A DNA stretch of 64,000 bases from VRUE01 sp963695835 (GCA_963695835.1 CAVOHR010000003.1:248001-312000), one strand, 5' to 3'. Shown: positions 48,963-57,466, counted from the first letter of the stretch. Notes: generated by a model from the letters alone, not told the origin. Made by a program: numbers and translations.

Positions 48963-51625
48963 AGCTCATTCACCTGCATGCAGAGAACTTCAGGTCCTTC
49001 GCGCACCTCGATCTCGATTTAAACGCGTCCGGGCTGTTCTCGATCACCGGCCCCAACGGCGCCGGCAAGACCTCGATCTTTGCCGCCGTCGAGTGGGCGC
49101 TTTACGGCGGCAAACGTGGTCTCGGGGCAATGGCGGTAAGGCGACAAGGTGCCGACGGCGATTGTCGAGTGCAGCTCGACTTTGAGGTCGCTGGTCGCCT
49201 GCTTCGTGTGGTCCGGGTTGATCGTGGGGCCGCCTCTCTGACCGACCTGACCAGCGGCGAGGAGCTGGCCAGCGGCCTTACGGGCACCAGTCGAGACGTC
49301 GCAGTGGCCTTGGGCCTGACCCAGGAGATGTTCGCCGGAACCTTCTATGCCCGCCAGAAGGAAGTCGAAGCGCTCTCCTCGAAAAACAGCCTCGATGCCC
49401 GCCGCAGCCAACTCGAGCGGCTGCTCGGCATTGAGCACCTCCGCCTCGCCGCGGAGCTGGCATCGAGCGATGCTCGTGAGCAGAAGCTCTTGGTCGACGG
49501 CCTGAGCGAGGAGCTGCCGGACATCGCGGTTCTGCAGGCCGACCTCGAGCGCAGCGAGCGCGAGGCTCAGGAGGCAGCCCCCGCGATCAAGGGCCTGGAA
49601 GGGGAGATCGAAGATCTGGCCAACCGCCACCGCGACGCCACCAATCGCATCGATGCCCTTGCCGAGCAGCTAAAGCAACACGGACAGCGACAGCTGTCTG
49701 CGGAGAAGAAAGCCTCCGAGCTCGTCGAGCAGCGAGCGGCACTCGAGCGAATGGTCAAGCAGCGCAACAGCGCGACCAAAGCCAAGGTCGAGCTGTTCGA
49801 GTTGGAGCCGGCCGCAGAAGCGCTCGAGCAGCTAACCGCCCGCGAGCGCGAGGTCGAGGTCGAGCGGCGAAACCACGAGCGCCTGGAGACCCTGCGCGCT
49901 CAGGAACGCACGGCGCTCGAAGAGCTCGCCGCGGCCACCGACGAGCTGTCGGACCTAAAAGACGGGCCGGGGGAGGGTCCTTCCTCCGTCGCGCTCAGCA
50001 AAGCCCAGCAAGAGCTGAACGAGAACGGCAAAGAGCTCCGAACGGCATCGAGAGCGCGCGAGCTGGCAGAGCAGCACTCTCGGCAGACCAACGAGGGCCT
50101 GGCGCTGGCAAAGAGGGCCGAGGCGCTCGACGCCGAGATCGCCGCGCTCTCAGGATGCGAGCGACAGCTCGAGAAGTCGCGGAGCCGGTGGGAGGTGCTC
50201 CGCAGCCAACAGGCTGCACTGAGGGCCGAGCTTGCCCACGAGGAAAAGCACCGCGATGCCCTCCGCGGGGCCGACGATGAGCTCGACGGAGGTCTGTGTC
50301 CGACCTGCCGCCAGCCGCTGACGGTCGGCCTCGACGTGCTGCTGAGCGACTACGAGACGCAGATCGAGGATCGTGAAGCCAGGCTCGATCGGCTCCAAGG
50401 CGAGCTCGACGATGCCGAGGCCGAAGGGATCAAGGATCGAAAGGCGGCCGACAGGCTCGCCGAGCTGCGGGCAAGCCGGGCCGCGCTCGGCGACGCAGGC
50501 CCGGCCAGCGAGCTGGAGCAGAAGGCCGCCGAGGCCGCAGAGGAGGCGGCCGCCACCCTGGCCGAGGAGCAGCGCCTGGAAACCGCCCACACCGCCCTCG
50601 AAGCCGCGATCCCCGCCCTTGAGGCGGCGCTCAAGGAGGCCACCGGACAGCAGCAAAAGCGGGCGCAGATCAAAGAGCGCCTGATCAAGGCCGAGCAGCA
50701 GGTGAGCACCTACGCCGAGCAGCGCAGCACCGCCACCACAAACGGCTATGACCCCGACGCCCACCGGGCGCTCAAGCAAGAACTGCACGACGCCCAGGAG
50801 GCTGCTCGCCGCTGCGTTTCACTCCGCGAGCTCGCGGAGTCAGAACCTCTGCTGGAGCGCCAGATATCCGCCCAGGAGCCGCGCGTCGGCGAGCTGGCCC
50901 AGACGGTCGAGGAGTTGCGCGAAAAGGCGATCGAGATCGCTCCGGAGGAGGACGCTCACGAGAAGCTCGCTTCGCTTCGCGATCGCCTCGACGAGGAGCT
51001 CGAAGCCAAACGCCGAGCCCTCTCGGACGCCAAGCAGAAGGTGTCGGTCGAGTCCCAGGCGGTGAGTGCCGCGCGGGCACGACTCAGCAGTGCGCACGAC
51101 CAACACAAGCACCTCGATGCCGAGCGCCGGGAGTCGGAACTGCGCGCCGCTGTCGCCGGGGCCCTCGACGCCTACCGCGAGCACGCCTCACGACGGGCGC
51201 GTCCGATGCTCGAATCAGAGGCCTCGGCGCTGCTGAAGCGAGTCACCAACGGCACCTACCCGGTCGTCCGCCTAACCGACAAGTATCTGCTTGAGATCAT
51301 CGACGGCGATAAGTTTCACTCGAGCAGACGCTTCTCCGGAGGCGAGCAGGATCTTGCGGCGATCTGCCTGCGTCTGGCTCTGGCCCGGACGCTCGCTCAC
51401 CAGCGAGGGGTCGAACACAGCTTTGTCGTGCTGGACGAGGTCTTCGGCGGTCAGGACACTGAGCGACGCCAGATGCTGTTGGAGCAGCTTCGCGAACTGG
51501 CCGAGGCCGAGTTTCAACAGATCTTCGTCATCTCTCACACCGACGACATCATCGACCACTGCTCCCTCCACATCGAGGTCTCGAGGCGGGACGGGATCAG
51601 CACGGCAGGGGGTCCGAGTGCGTGA
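48959..51625 (+). CDS. SbcC/Rad50-like SMC-family ATPase
   Basis: An 888-residue ATPase. Walker A GPNGAGKTS lies at 31-39, a Q-loop-like QKEVEAL near 133, long coiled coils to about 445, the zinc-hook CPTC at 447-450, returning coils, the signature FSGGEQDLAAICLRLALA from 792 and Walker B LDEVFGGQD near 825. The hook dimerises two Rad50-type arms over DNA. It is shorter than E. coli SbcC (about 1050). Coupled to the nuclease gene by an ATGA overlap. The end of the operon is not marked by a terminator. Confidence 0.9.
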   Translation: MKLIHLHAENFRSFAHLDLDLNASGLFSITGPNGAGKTSIFAAVEWALYGGKRGLGAMAVRRQGADGDCRVQLDFEVAGRLLRVVRVDRGAASLTDLTSGEELASGLTGTSRDVAVALGLTQEMFAGTFYARQKEVEALSSKNSLDARRSQLERLLGIEHLRLAAELASSDAREQKLLVDGLSEELPDIAVLQADLERSEREAQEAAPAIKGLEGEIEDLANRHRDATNRIDALAEQLKQHGQRQLSAEKKASELVEQRAALERMVKQRNSATKAKVELFELEPAAEALEQLTAREREVEVERRNHERLETLRAQERTALEELAAATDELSDLKDGPGEGPSSVALSKAQQELNENGKELRTASRARELAEQHSRQTNEGLALAKRAEALDAEIAALSGCERQLEKSRSRWEVLRSQQAALRAELAHEEKHRDALRGADDELDGGLCPTCRQPLTVGLDVLLSDYETQIEDREARLDRLQGELDDAEAEGIKDRKAADRLAELRASRAALGDAGPASELEQKAAEAAEEAAATLAEEQRLETAHTALEAAIPALEAALKEATGQQQKRAQIKERLIKAEQQVSTYAEQRSTATTNGYDPDAHRALKQELHDAQEAARRCVSLRELAESEPLLERQISAQEPRVGELAQTVEELREKAIEIAPEEDAHEKLASLRDRLDEELEAKRRALSDAKQKVSVESQAVSAARARLSSAHDQHKHLDAERRESELRAAVAGALDAYREHASRRARPMLESEASALLKRVTNGTYPVVRLTDKYLLEIIDGDKFHSSRRFSGGEQDLAAICLRLALARTLAHQRGVEHSFVVLDEVFGGQDTERRQMLLEQLRELAEAEFQQIFVISHTDDIIDHCSLHIEVSRRDGISTAGGPSA

Positions 51626-51746
51626 GGGGCAAGCGCCTCGACTCTCGGAGCCCGGCGCCTATCCTCGTCAAAATGGTTGAGGGCCGGTTTCGTATCGAGG
51701 AGCGCCATGCGGAGGGCGGGAGGGAGGCCATCAGCTCTCGCTTTCG

Positions 51747-51893
51747 ATGGGAGGCGGCAGCTGCCAGGTCGCCGAATGCCTGGCCTGTGGCAGGAAGGCG
51801 ACGCCACTGCACAGTAAGCCTTTGCCAGCGGAAGGTCGTGGGCAGCAGCTCGTGCGCCGGCTGACCAGAAGGGCCGACCGGGAGGCGAAATAA
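51747..51893 (+). CDS. Possible small Cys-containing ORF
   Basis: A 48-codon ORF (MGGGSCQVAECLACGRKATPLHSKP...) with three cysteines. There is no clear ribosome site. It may be chance or a fragment of a longer zinc-finger protein. Confidence 0.2.
   Translation: MGGGSCQVAECLACGRKATPLHSKPLPAEGRGQQLVRRLTRRADREAK
51825..51846 (+). repeat. Degenerate attachment-like fragment
   Basis: TTGCCAGCGGAAGGTCGTGGG matches the attachment core TTGCCATGCAGAAGGTCGTGGG except for the middle. It lies 200 bases after the SbcC-like gene and just before a 5'-truncated gene fragment, so it may mark an old element boundary. Confidence 0.35.
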
Positions 51894-52252
51894 AGGGCAA
51901 GCCAGATGCGACCATCGAGGCGGTTTCGCTTGCCGAATTCGAGCGCGGCGCAGAAGCTCAGATTGTTGACCATGGCGGCCGGCGGTCCCGGCTCGGCATG
52001 TGGCTTCCTAAAGCCGATGGCCGCGACAAGATCGTCGAACGAGCGGAGTGGCTTCTAGCCAACCACCCGCCACGATGGCGCTACAACTTGATCGGCAACA
52101 ACCGCGAGCACGCCGCGAACTTCTGTGTCGCCGAATACACCGAGAGCCTGCAGGTGCGCCGGTTTGAAGTCAGGTTGGCAAGATTCAATGCTCGCGAGGC
52201 GGAGCGAGCGCAGATCGAAGCGTCGTTCGACGATTCGTTCATCTCCAGTTGA
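51884..52252 (+). pseudogene. 5'-truncated LRAT/NlpC-like gene fragment
   Basis: The frame reads GEIKGKPDATIEAVSLAEFERGAEAQIVDHGGRRSRLG, then DKIVERAEWLLANHPPRWRYNLIGNNREHAANFCVAEY. N-N-x-E-H-x-A-x-x-C is the catalytic Cys region of LRAT-like acyltransferases of the NlpC superfamily. The N-terminal histidine motif and any start codon are missing; the first start is at 51998. It is probably a remnant. Confidence 0.45.
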
Positions 52253-52345
52253 GACACACCTACGGCAACTCGATTCAAACCTGGAAGTTGCCATGGGTTG
52301 AGTCAGCGTGGCGACAACGCGTCTCCTTACGTTAGTCCGGCTTTG

Positions 52346-52834
52346 CTAAGAGTCGGTTATCGAGGCAGGCCAGTCCGCGGGGCGCAGGCCTTCCATGCCA
52401 ACTTTGTCGTACCACCGCTCAAGAGCAAACGGGGGGATGAGCTGATACGGAACACCCGAATCACGGAGGAACACGAGGGTCCGATCAGTTAGCTCATCGT
52501 AGGTGGGACTACTGAAGTCGCCGCCGAGCAGATCGCAGGCAATATGGAACGCACCGGCTACGGCCCAACCTCCACCAGCTTCTTCGCTAGCACGCAGCAG
52601 CCCGTCGAGGAAATCGCTAACAAACTCGTCCCATGCTGGCGTTCCAGGCGAAGGAAAGCCACGTGCATTCAAGGCAGTCATGTAGTACTCCGACACGCTC
52701 GGCGGCGGTGAAGCGCTGGCGCCGACTCCGTGCGGCGGCATGAAGACGGCCTCTCCAATGCGCGCCAACTCACCGGCGTCCACCGCCAGACCCCGCTCTG
52801 GTCGTGCGCCAGCCTTCTTCCTGAAAACTCCCAT
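52346..52834 (-). CDS. Hypothetical protein
   Basis: A 162-residue protein: after a basic start (MGVFRKKAGARPERGLAVD) it reads GELARIGEAVFMPP, EYYMTALNARGFPSPGTPAWDEFVSDFLDGLLRASEEAGGGWAVAGAFHIACDLLGGDFSSPTYDELTDRTLVFLRDSGVPYQLIPPFALERWYD. Acidic and helical, without membrane segments. I do not recognise it. It is the only minus-strand gene in this part of element C and has lower GC than the core. The 270 bases to its right hold no clear gene. Confidence 0.55.
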   Translation of the reverse strand: MGVFRKKAGARPERGLAVDAGELARIGEAVFMPPHGVGASASPPPSVSEYYMTALNARGFPSPGTPAWDEFVSDFLDGLLRASEEAGGGWAVAGAFHIACDLLGGDFSSPTYDELTDRTLVFLRDSGVPYQLIPPFALERWYDKVGMEGLRPADWPASITDS

Positions 52835-53103
52835 CGTGGCGAGACTATCCGCTATCCGTCGTGCCCACCACCGGAACCCTCCCGTACCCGCCTTCCCGCA
52901 TCTCTACTGGACTTCGTGAGAGGATGCGCCCGATGTCCACCCTCCTGAGGGTTTCTGCAGGGACCCGCTCGCTCCAGTCAACCGTGGCTGGCTGAAGATG
53001 GCCGGTACAGACCCGCCCGCCCCGGGCTCAGCCGTTCGCCATCCTCGAACGTGGGTCTGCAGATGTTTGTCATGAACGGCCAGTCAACGAGGCGCGCGAG
53101 AAG

Positions 53104-53759
53104 GTGCCGCCACTCTCCTCCAGGGCTACGTCCGGGGGCGAACGCGGCCGCAAGCTGCGCAGCGAGCTGGGGGCGAGGCATCCCGGTCGCTGCGCCAATG
53201 AGATCGAGGACGCGATCCAGACCGCGTGCAAGCGCTTCCTCGACAAGGCGGAGGGGATCTCGGCGCCCGCAGAGGTCTATGCCTGGATTCGCACGACCGC
53301 CCACCGCCAGCTCAATCGCCGCGACGAGCGCTGCGAGCGCGAGATCGCGGTCGACCCGACGCTCGAGGGAGGCCTTTCGGAGGCGGTCGCCGCGGACCCC
53401 ACCCCCGAGGAAGAGGTGATCGCCAGCGAGGAGGAGGCGGAGCTCTCCGGTCTGGTGGAAGAGGTCGCATCCGCCCTGCCCGAACGCAGGCGAAAGGTTC
53501 TCGCCCTCTACGGGGCTGGGTGCAGCCGGCGGCAGATCGGCTCCCGTCTCGGCATGAGCGAGGGAAGGGTGAAGCGCGATCTCCTGGAGATCATGGACAA
53601 GGCAAGGGCCGGGCTCGTCCGCCGCGCCGGCGGAGGATGTCTGCGCGGCGAGCCGCTGGTCGTGCGGTTCGCCTGCGGGCTGACGACGCCGACCGGGGCG
53701 GAGCGGGCGCGACGCCATCTGACCCGATGTCGGCGCCGACGACTCTGCCGACCCCAGGC
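53104..53759 (+). pseudogene. Sigma-70-family factor, truncated at the 3' end
   Basis: About 210 codons of an ECF-like sigma factor: RCANEIEDAIQTACKRFLDKAEGISAPAEVYAWIRTTAHRQLNRRDER (region 2) and ALPERRRKVLALYGAGCSRRQIGSRLGMSEGRVKRDLLEIMDKARAGLVRR (region 4), then the start of a typical C-terminal zinc-finger tail (VVRFACGLTTPTGAERARRHLTRC). Beyond about 53730 the frame stays open but the coding signal moves to another frame (the gene at 53727), so the original C-terminus is lost. Confidence 0.6.
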
Positions 53760-54410
53760 GATGGCCGCGACTGGCTCGCTTTCGGCGTCGCGCTGTACGG
53801 CGCCGTTGTCGCAAGCGGCGTGGCGATCTACCAGTTCGTTCGCGATCGGCCGGGGGTCAGGATCATCATGTCGCCGACCCAGGCGTGGCTCGCTGAGGGT
53901 GCGGGACCGGAGCTTTGGGCGATCCGCGTGGTCAACCACCGGAAGCGGCCGATCACGATCCACTCGGCTGGGCTTCTCATCGACCTGGAGGGGAAAGTCG
54001 AACTCAACGCGGCCGTCCTCGGAACGAATGGCGAGTCGGCCGACGACCCGTTTCCTGCCACCCCCCAGGACGGTGGGTATGTGGATTTCTTCGTCGGCCG
54101 CCATGAGAAACCGAAGATCCTCGGCGCGTGGGCAAGGGACTCGTTCAATCGGGTTTTCGAGGTGCGGCATCCAACCCAAAACCCCATCGCGCGGTTCAAG
54201 GCCTGGAGAGATCAGCGCAAGTGGGATCAGCGTTTGCGCAGGCGCGGCATCGAGCCCGAAGGGGGACTACTAGTTCCCGAAATCGTCCAGATGCGCGGCG
54301 ATCAGCGCCGATTGCGGCCGATCTCGGCTTGCTTTCGCGCAACCGCCGACCATCGCGACCGCCTCCTTGCGGGAACTCATCAGATATGCCGATCGGGCTC
54401 TCAGGCATGA
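53727..54410 (+). CDS. Membrane-anchored hypothetical protein with a foreign C-terminal tail
   Basis: A 227-residue protein. An N-terminal helix (WLAFGVALYGAVVASGVAIYQFV) anchors it, then IIMSPTQAWLAEGAGPELWAIRVVNHRKRPITIHSAGLLIDLEGKVELNA suggests a beta-sandwich facing the cytosol. The layout resembles the truncated protein at 34492-35025. From residue 180 (GIEPEGGLLVPEIVQMRGDQ) the frame enters the element-end sequence also found at 32293, so the last 45 residues are probably not original. Confidence 0.5.
   Translation: MSAPTTLPTPGDGRDWLAFGVALYGAVVASGVAIYQFVRDRPGVRIIMSPTQAWLAEGAGPELWAIRVVNHRKRPITIHSAGLLIDLEGKVELNAAVLGTNGESADDPFPATPQDGGYVDFFVGRHEKPKILGAWARDSFNRVFEVRHPTQNPIARFKAWRDQRKWDQRLRRRGIEPEGGLLVPEIVQMRGDQRRLRPISACFRATADHRDRLLAGTHQICRSGSQA
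54262..54320. repeat. Remnant of a left-end palindrome and flank
   Basis: GGGGACTA and TAGTTCCC form a damaged version of the 32-bp palindrome. The next bases to 54320 match 32293-32343 at about 45 of 51 positions. No tRNA fragment lies to the left, so an old left junction has lost its attachment core. Confidence 0.7.
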
Positions 54411-54571
54411 CTGACGCCATCCTTTCTGCTCGCTCAGGCTTCAGGCGGATGGCTACTCGTCCTGCTGGCGCAGACGATCGCGAGGATCATTCTGATGCTC
54501 CTCGTCCGTTGCCTATGTATCCGACCCTCGGCGGGCCAGTGTCTAGCTTGTCTCATTTTTAAGCATAAAAA

Positions 54572-54586
54572 CTAGCCAAATGCTAG
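54572..54586. promoter_or_regulatory. Operator-like inverted repeat before the orphan AbiEi gene
   Basis: CTAGC-CAAAT-GCTAG ends 10 bases before the ATG at 54597. It takes the place of the 12-bp arms before the complete abiE operon but has a different sequence. Confidence 0.4.
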
Positions 54587-54596
54587 AGTGGCGGTT

Positions 54597-55331
54597 ATGC
54601 CCAAGGGTCCGGGAACACTGAAGCGCGCCGGGGCGCCCAGCGCCGCCGCCCGGATCCGCCGCCGCGTCGAGAGGGGCGGCGAGCGCTTCTGGCGCGTATC
54701 CGACTTCAGCGACCTGCCCCCGCGGACGGTTGCGCGCACGCTGGCGCGGCTGGCCGAGGCGGGCATCGTGGAGCGGGTGCGACACGGCCTCTACTACCGC
54801 TCGCGCCCGACGGTCCTAGGACCGAGCATCCCATCGGCGACCGCTGTAGCCAGTTACGTGGTTGGCGCACCTTTGCACGCCGCCGGCCTGAGCGCGGCGA
54901 ACGTGCTCGGGCTGACCACCCAGAACCCGGCGCGTCCGGAGCTTGCAACCCCGGCGGCCAACCCGCCGAGTGTGTTGGGCAACGCGATCGTCCACACGCG
55001 GCGACCCGCGAGCCGGGCGCATCTCAACAATGAGGAGGGGGCGCTGATCGAGATATTGCGCACGCGGGGCCGCTACAGCGATGTCGGATCTGCGAGGACG
55101 ATTAAACGGCTTCTCCGCATCCTCGGGACGGGGAACACGTACGAGCGAGTTGCTCGGACCGCCCTCGATGAGCCGCCGCGCGTCCGGGCCATGCTCGGTG
55201 CCCTTGGTGAGGAGTTGGAGGCCAATCCGCGCACGCTCAAGCGGCTGCGCGACAGTCTCAACCCTCTCTCTGCATTCGATTTCGGCCTCCTCCGCGATCT
55301 ACCCGCCGCCAAGCAATGGCAGGCGCGATGA
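54597..55331 (+). CDS. Orphan AbiEi-type antitoxin
   Basis: A 244-residue relative of the AbiEi-like protein at 36054-36794. Shared segments include RRVERGGERFWRVSDFSDLPPRTVARTLARLAEAGIVERVRHGLYYR, GLSAANVLGLTTQNPARPELATPA, IVHTRRPASR and DEPPRVRAMLGALGEELEANPRTLKRLRDSLNPLSAFDFGLL. I prefer ATG 54597 to the GTG at 54588. The AbiEii reading frame starts at 55316 as in the complete operon (MAGAMRL) but leaves the family after seven codons. The gene is therefore an antitoxin without its toxin. Confidence 0.85.
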   Translation: MPKGPGTLKRAGAPSAAARIRRRVERGGERFWRVSDFSDLPPRTVARTLARLAEAGIVERVRHGLYYRSRPTVLGPSIPSATAVASYVVGAPLHAAGLSAANVLGLTTQNPARPELATPAANPPSVLGNAIVHTRRPASRAHLNNEEGALIEILRTRGRYSDVGSARTIKRLLRILGTGNTYERVARTALDEPPRVRAMLGALGEELEANPRTLKRLRDSLNPLSAFDFGLLRDLPAAKQWQAR

Positions 55332-55336
55332 GGCTC
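55316..55336 (+). pseudogene. Seven-codon remnant of an abiEii toxin gene
   Basis: ATGGCAGGCGCGATGAGGCT encodes MAGAMRL, exactly the first seven residues of the AbiEii toxin at 36069. The following codons are unrelated. The overlap with the antitoxin stop is kept. Confidence 0.6.
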
Positions 55337-55337
55337 T

Positions 55338-55838
55338 TTGATCCGCGTCGAGCTCGCAACTGTCGGATCGCTGCGGAAACGAGTCAGCCGGCTCAACGAG
55401 AAGGCAGGAATCGCGATCCTGCTCGACGCCTACACTACCTGCCGATCTCCACGGTTCGGACCTAACAACCAGTCGGTGATCGCTGCCTCCACCGCTGGTA
55501 TGGCCTTCGAAATGGCGCGTCGAGGGCAGCTGGAGCATCCGACGACCGCCGTCTCCCGGGTGCCGGTGATACCGGTGACCCCGCTGGACCCCTACATGCT
55601 GGCGACCCTGTGGCCCAGGAATGCAGACGCGGTCATCTCTCACGCATCGGCCCTCGGCCTCTGTGACCCGGGCGACGTCAACCCGGCGAAGATCCACATC
55701 ACCGTCCCGCGCGCGCACCGTCATCGAAGACGACTCGGCCGCGGTTCGATGAGCGCGTCGATCCTCCCTGAGCGGGGCCTCAACCGCCGCCCCGAGCCCA
55801 AGGCCGTGCAGTCTCTATCAAACTATTCACGTCTCTAG
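55338..55838 (+). CDS. Fragmentary AbiEi-family regulator, second type
   Basis: A 166-residue reading frame. The centre reads VPVIPVTPLDPYMLATLWPRNADAVISHASALGLCDPGDVNPAKIHITVPRAHRHRR. The string AVISHxSALxLxxxxDVNPAKIHITVP is characteristic of another AbiEi-like antitoxin/regulator group. The N-terminal winged helix is missing; the first 60 residues (SLRKRVSRLNEKAGIAILLDAY) do not fit that family. It starts right where the abiEii remnant ends, so a rearrangement joined two different systems. Probably non-functional. Confidence 0.45.
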   Translation: MIRVELATVGSLRKRVSRLNEKAGIAILLDAYTTCRSPRFGPNNQSVIAASTAGMAFEMARRGQLEHPTTAVSRVPVIPVTPLDPYMLATLWPRNADAVISHASALGLCDPGDVNPAKIHITVPRAHRHRRRLGRGSMSASILPERGLNRRPEPKAVQSLSNYSRL

Positions 55839-55853
55839 TAGGAACGCTAGAAA

Positions 55854-56139
55854 ATGTTAGATATCGCTAGACTCGCGCAGCTCGACGAGGAGTTCTTCGG
55901 GCTCGGGGTGGGGCGCACGACCGCGGCGGAGCTTGAGCTCTGCCGCGCTCTGGCGAGCCTGGGCGAGGGACCGCGGCCGTTCCGCGAGGTGGCGCGAGGG
56001 ATGGGGCGAGAGCCGAGAAGCCTCTCACCGACCCGCGCGGCCCTGATCCGAGGGCCTGATCTACCCTGCGGAGCGCGGGCAGATCGCGTGCACCGTCCCA
56101 CACTTCGGGCGCTACCTGGAGCGAGCTCACGAGCGCTGA
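55854..56139 (+). pseudogene. C-terminal fragment of an AAA ATPase with a frameshift
   Basis: The first frame reads LDEEFFGLGVGRTTAAELELCRALASLGEGPRPFREVARGMGREPRSLSPTRAALIR. The next frame continues GLIYPAERGQIACTVPHFGRYLERAHER and stops. Together they match the C-terminal winged-helix part of Orc/Cdc6-like AAA ATPases common in actinobacterial islands. The ATPase domain itself is absent. Confidence 0.55.
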
Positions 56140-56238
56140 AACGGGGGCCGATCTCGAGAGGACATGACCGACGAGCGGCACTTCTCAGCTCGCCAGCCGT
56201 GAGTGGAGACGTCGAGGGGCCCGTCTACAGTCAGGACG

Positions 56239-56601
56239 ATGAAGCGTGCTCGTACCGCGGGCAGATCAGCTGGGTCACGGGGCCGTCGTCGCCGATCGCG
56301 ACATTCGCGCCAACCTGGGGTCGCTGACCGGGCGGAGCTCACGGAGATCGAAGGCTGGGCTGATCTTGGCTGGGTCGAGTGGGGCGGTGAGTTGATCTGG
56401 GCGGTGGGCTTCACTTCGGGCGGCGCCCCATTCGGCTTACGGCCCTCCGACTTCAGCGCAACGGATCTCGAAGCCATGGGGCTTGATCCGGGGCTCGCAG
56501 CCACGAGATCGCCGGTCGAGCAGCCGGACCCCTGGCCCGCCCGCGACGCATGGGGCCAATCCGATGACGCTGGGGTCTCCTTTGCGCCGGAGGAGGAGTG
56601 A
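56239..56601 (+). CDS. Hypothetical protein
   Basis: A 120-residue protein. TACAGT at 56225-56230 ends 8 bases before the ATG, fitting a leaderless promoter. After a basic start (MKRARTAGRSAGSRGRRRRSR) comes AELTEIEGWADLGWVEWGGELIWAVGFTSGGAPFGLRPSDFSATDLEAMGLDPG, Trp-rich and acidic. Not recognised. It probably forms a set with the two genes that follow. Confidence 0.4.
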   Translation: MKRARTAGRSAGSRGRRRRSRHSRQPGVADRAELTEIEGWADLGWVEWGGELIWAVGFTSGGAPFGLRPSDFSATDLEAMGLDPGLAATRSPVEQPDPWPARDAWGQSDDAGVSFAPEEE

Positions 56602-56743
56602 TGAGCACGGGTCCACGAGTCGGCCGAGGCGGATTCCCGCGAGGTTCCAGGCACGACGGCGAAGGCGCGCTGAGTCGTCCAGTCTGACCCCCGCGCTCCC
56701 AGTCGCCGAGTTCGCGCCTCCGCTGCTTCCATCCGGGTCGGGT

Positions 56744-57463
56744 GTGACCATTTCCGGCGACGATGGATCCTCTCCAAAGGTCCAGAGCAGCAGCGGCCCG
56801 CCGAAGCCGGACCCGCGGCGCCGCGCGATCGTCGTCAACTACGCCGAGGATCCAGACGGCTGCGCTGATGCGATCGCCGAGTTGGTGGCCGAGTACGAGG
56901 TCTACATCGCGGGCGAGCATGAGCACTGCCCGGATTGCCCGGTGGCGCGGTCGGGCCCTTTCATCGCCTACTCGATGCTCGAGTGGAAGGCGATCTACGC
57001 CGACGGTTGCCTCGACCGGTGGACCGTCCCCGACATCCACGAGTACATGCTCGACCACTTCCCCCGCAAGGTCTCTGCGGACCGTCATCTGCTCGGCGCG
57101 ACTCCCGCCTGCGTGCGCGATCTCATGTACTTCCTCGCCGATCGGGGGTCGCTGCGCGGTGAGGATCCCAACCTTCTCGGCGACGCCGCCGACGAGCTCT
57201 TCGAGCGGTTCGTCGAGGCGAATCGCGACCGGCGTAACTGGGGCTTCGCCAAGCAGACGTTCATGGGGCCGCTGGGGGCGATCGTGGGGCGGATGGCCGA
57301 ACGCGCAGAGCCCGAGGCGGTGAACGAGCTCGCAACGCGTGCGCCGGTTGGCAACGTAGATCGTTCCCTCGGGGACCGGCGGCAAGCGAAGGAGAAGGCG
57401 GTCGCCGCCCGTCGCCGCCGGCGCAAGGCGGCGCGCGCCGCGCAGCAGCGGAGGCGAGGTTGA
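56744..57463 (+). CDS. Hypothetical protein with a Cys/His cluster and basic tail
   Basis: About 239 residues from the GTG at 56744, chosen because codons further upstream overlap the previous gene. RRAIVVNYAEDPDGCADAIAELVAEYEVYIAGEHEHCPDCPVARSG carries H-x-H-C-x-x-C, a possible metal site. A helical region follows (DIHEYMLDHFPRKVSADRHLLGATPACVRDLMYFLADRGSLRGEDPNLLGDAADELFERFVEANRDRRNWGFAKQTFMGPLG), and the end is very basic (KEKAVAARRRRRKAARAAQQRRRG). Function unknown. The next gene starts 4 bases later. Confidence 0.5.
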   Translation: MTISGDDGSSPKVQSSSGPPKPDPRRRAIVVNYAEDPDGCADAIAELVAEYEVYIAGEHEHCPDCPVARSGPFIAYSMLEWKAIYADGCLDRWTVPDIHEYMLDHFPRKVSADRHLLGATPACVRDLMYFLADRGSLRGEDPNLLGDAADELFERFVEANRDRRNWGFAKQTFMGPLGAIVGRMAERAEPEAVNELATRAPVGNVDRSLGDRRQAKEKAVAARRRRRKAARAAQQRRRG

Positions 57464-57466
57464 GCG

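Noticed and set aside
51622..51864. An 80-codon frame after the SbcC-like gene
   Set aside because: Starts at the SbcC stop, is Ser/Arg-rich without motifs and overlaps the attachment-like fragment.
53104..54273. One continuous sigma-factor gene to 54273
   Set aside because: Family similarity stops near 53730 and the coding signal moves to the frame of the 53727 gene.
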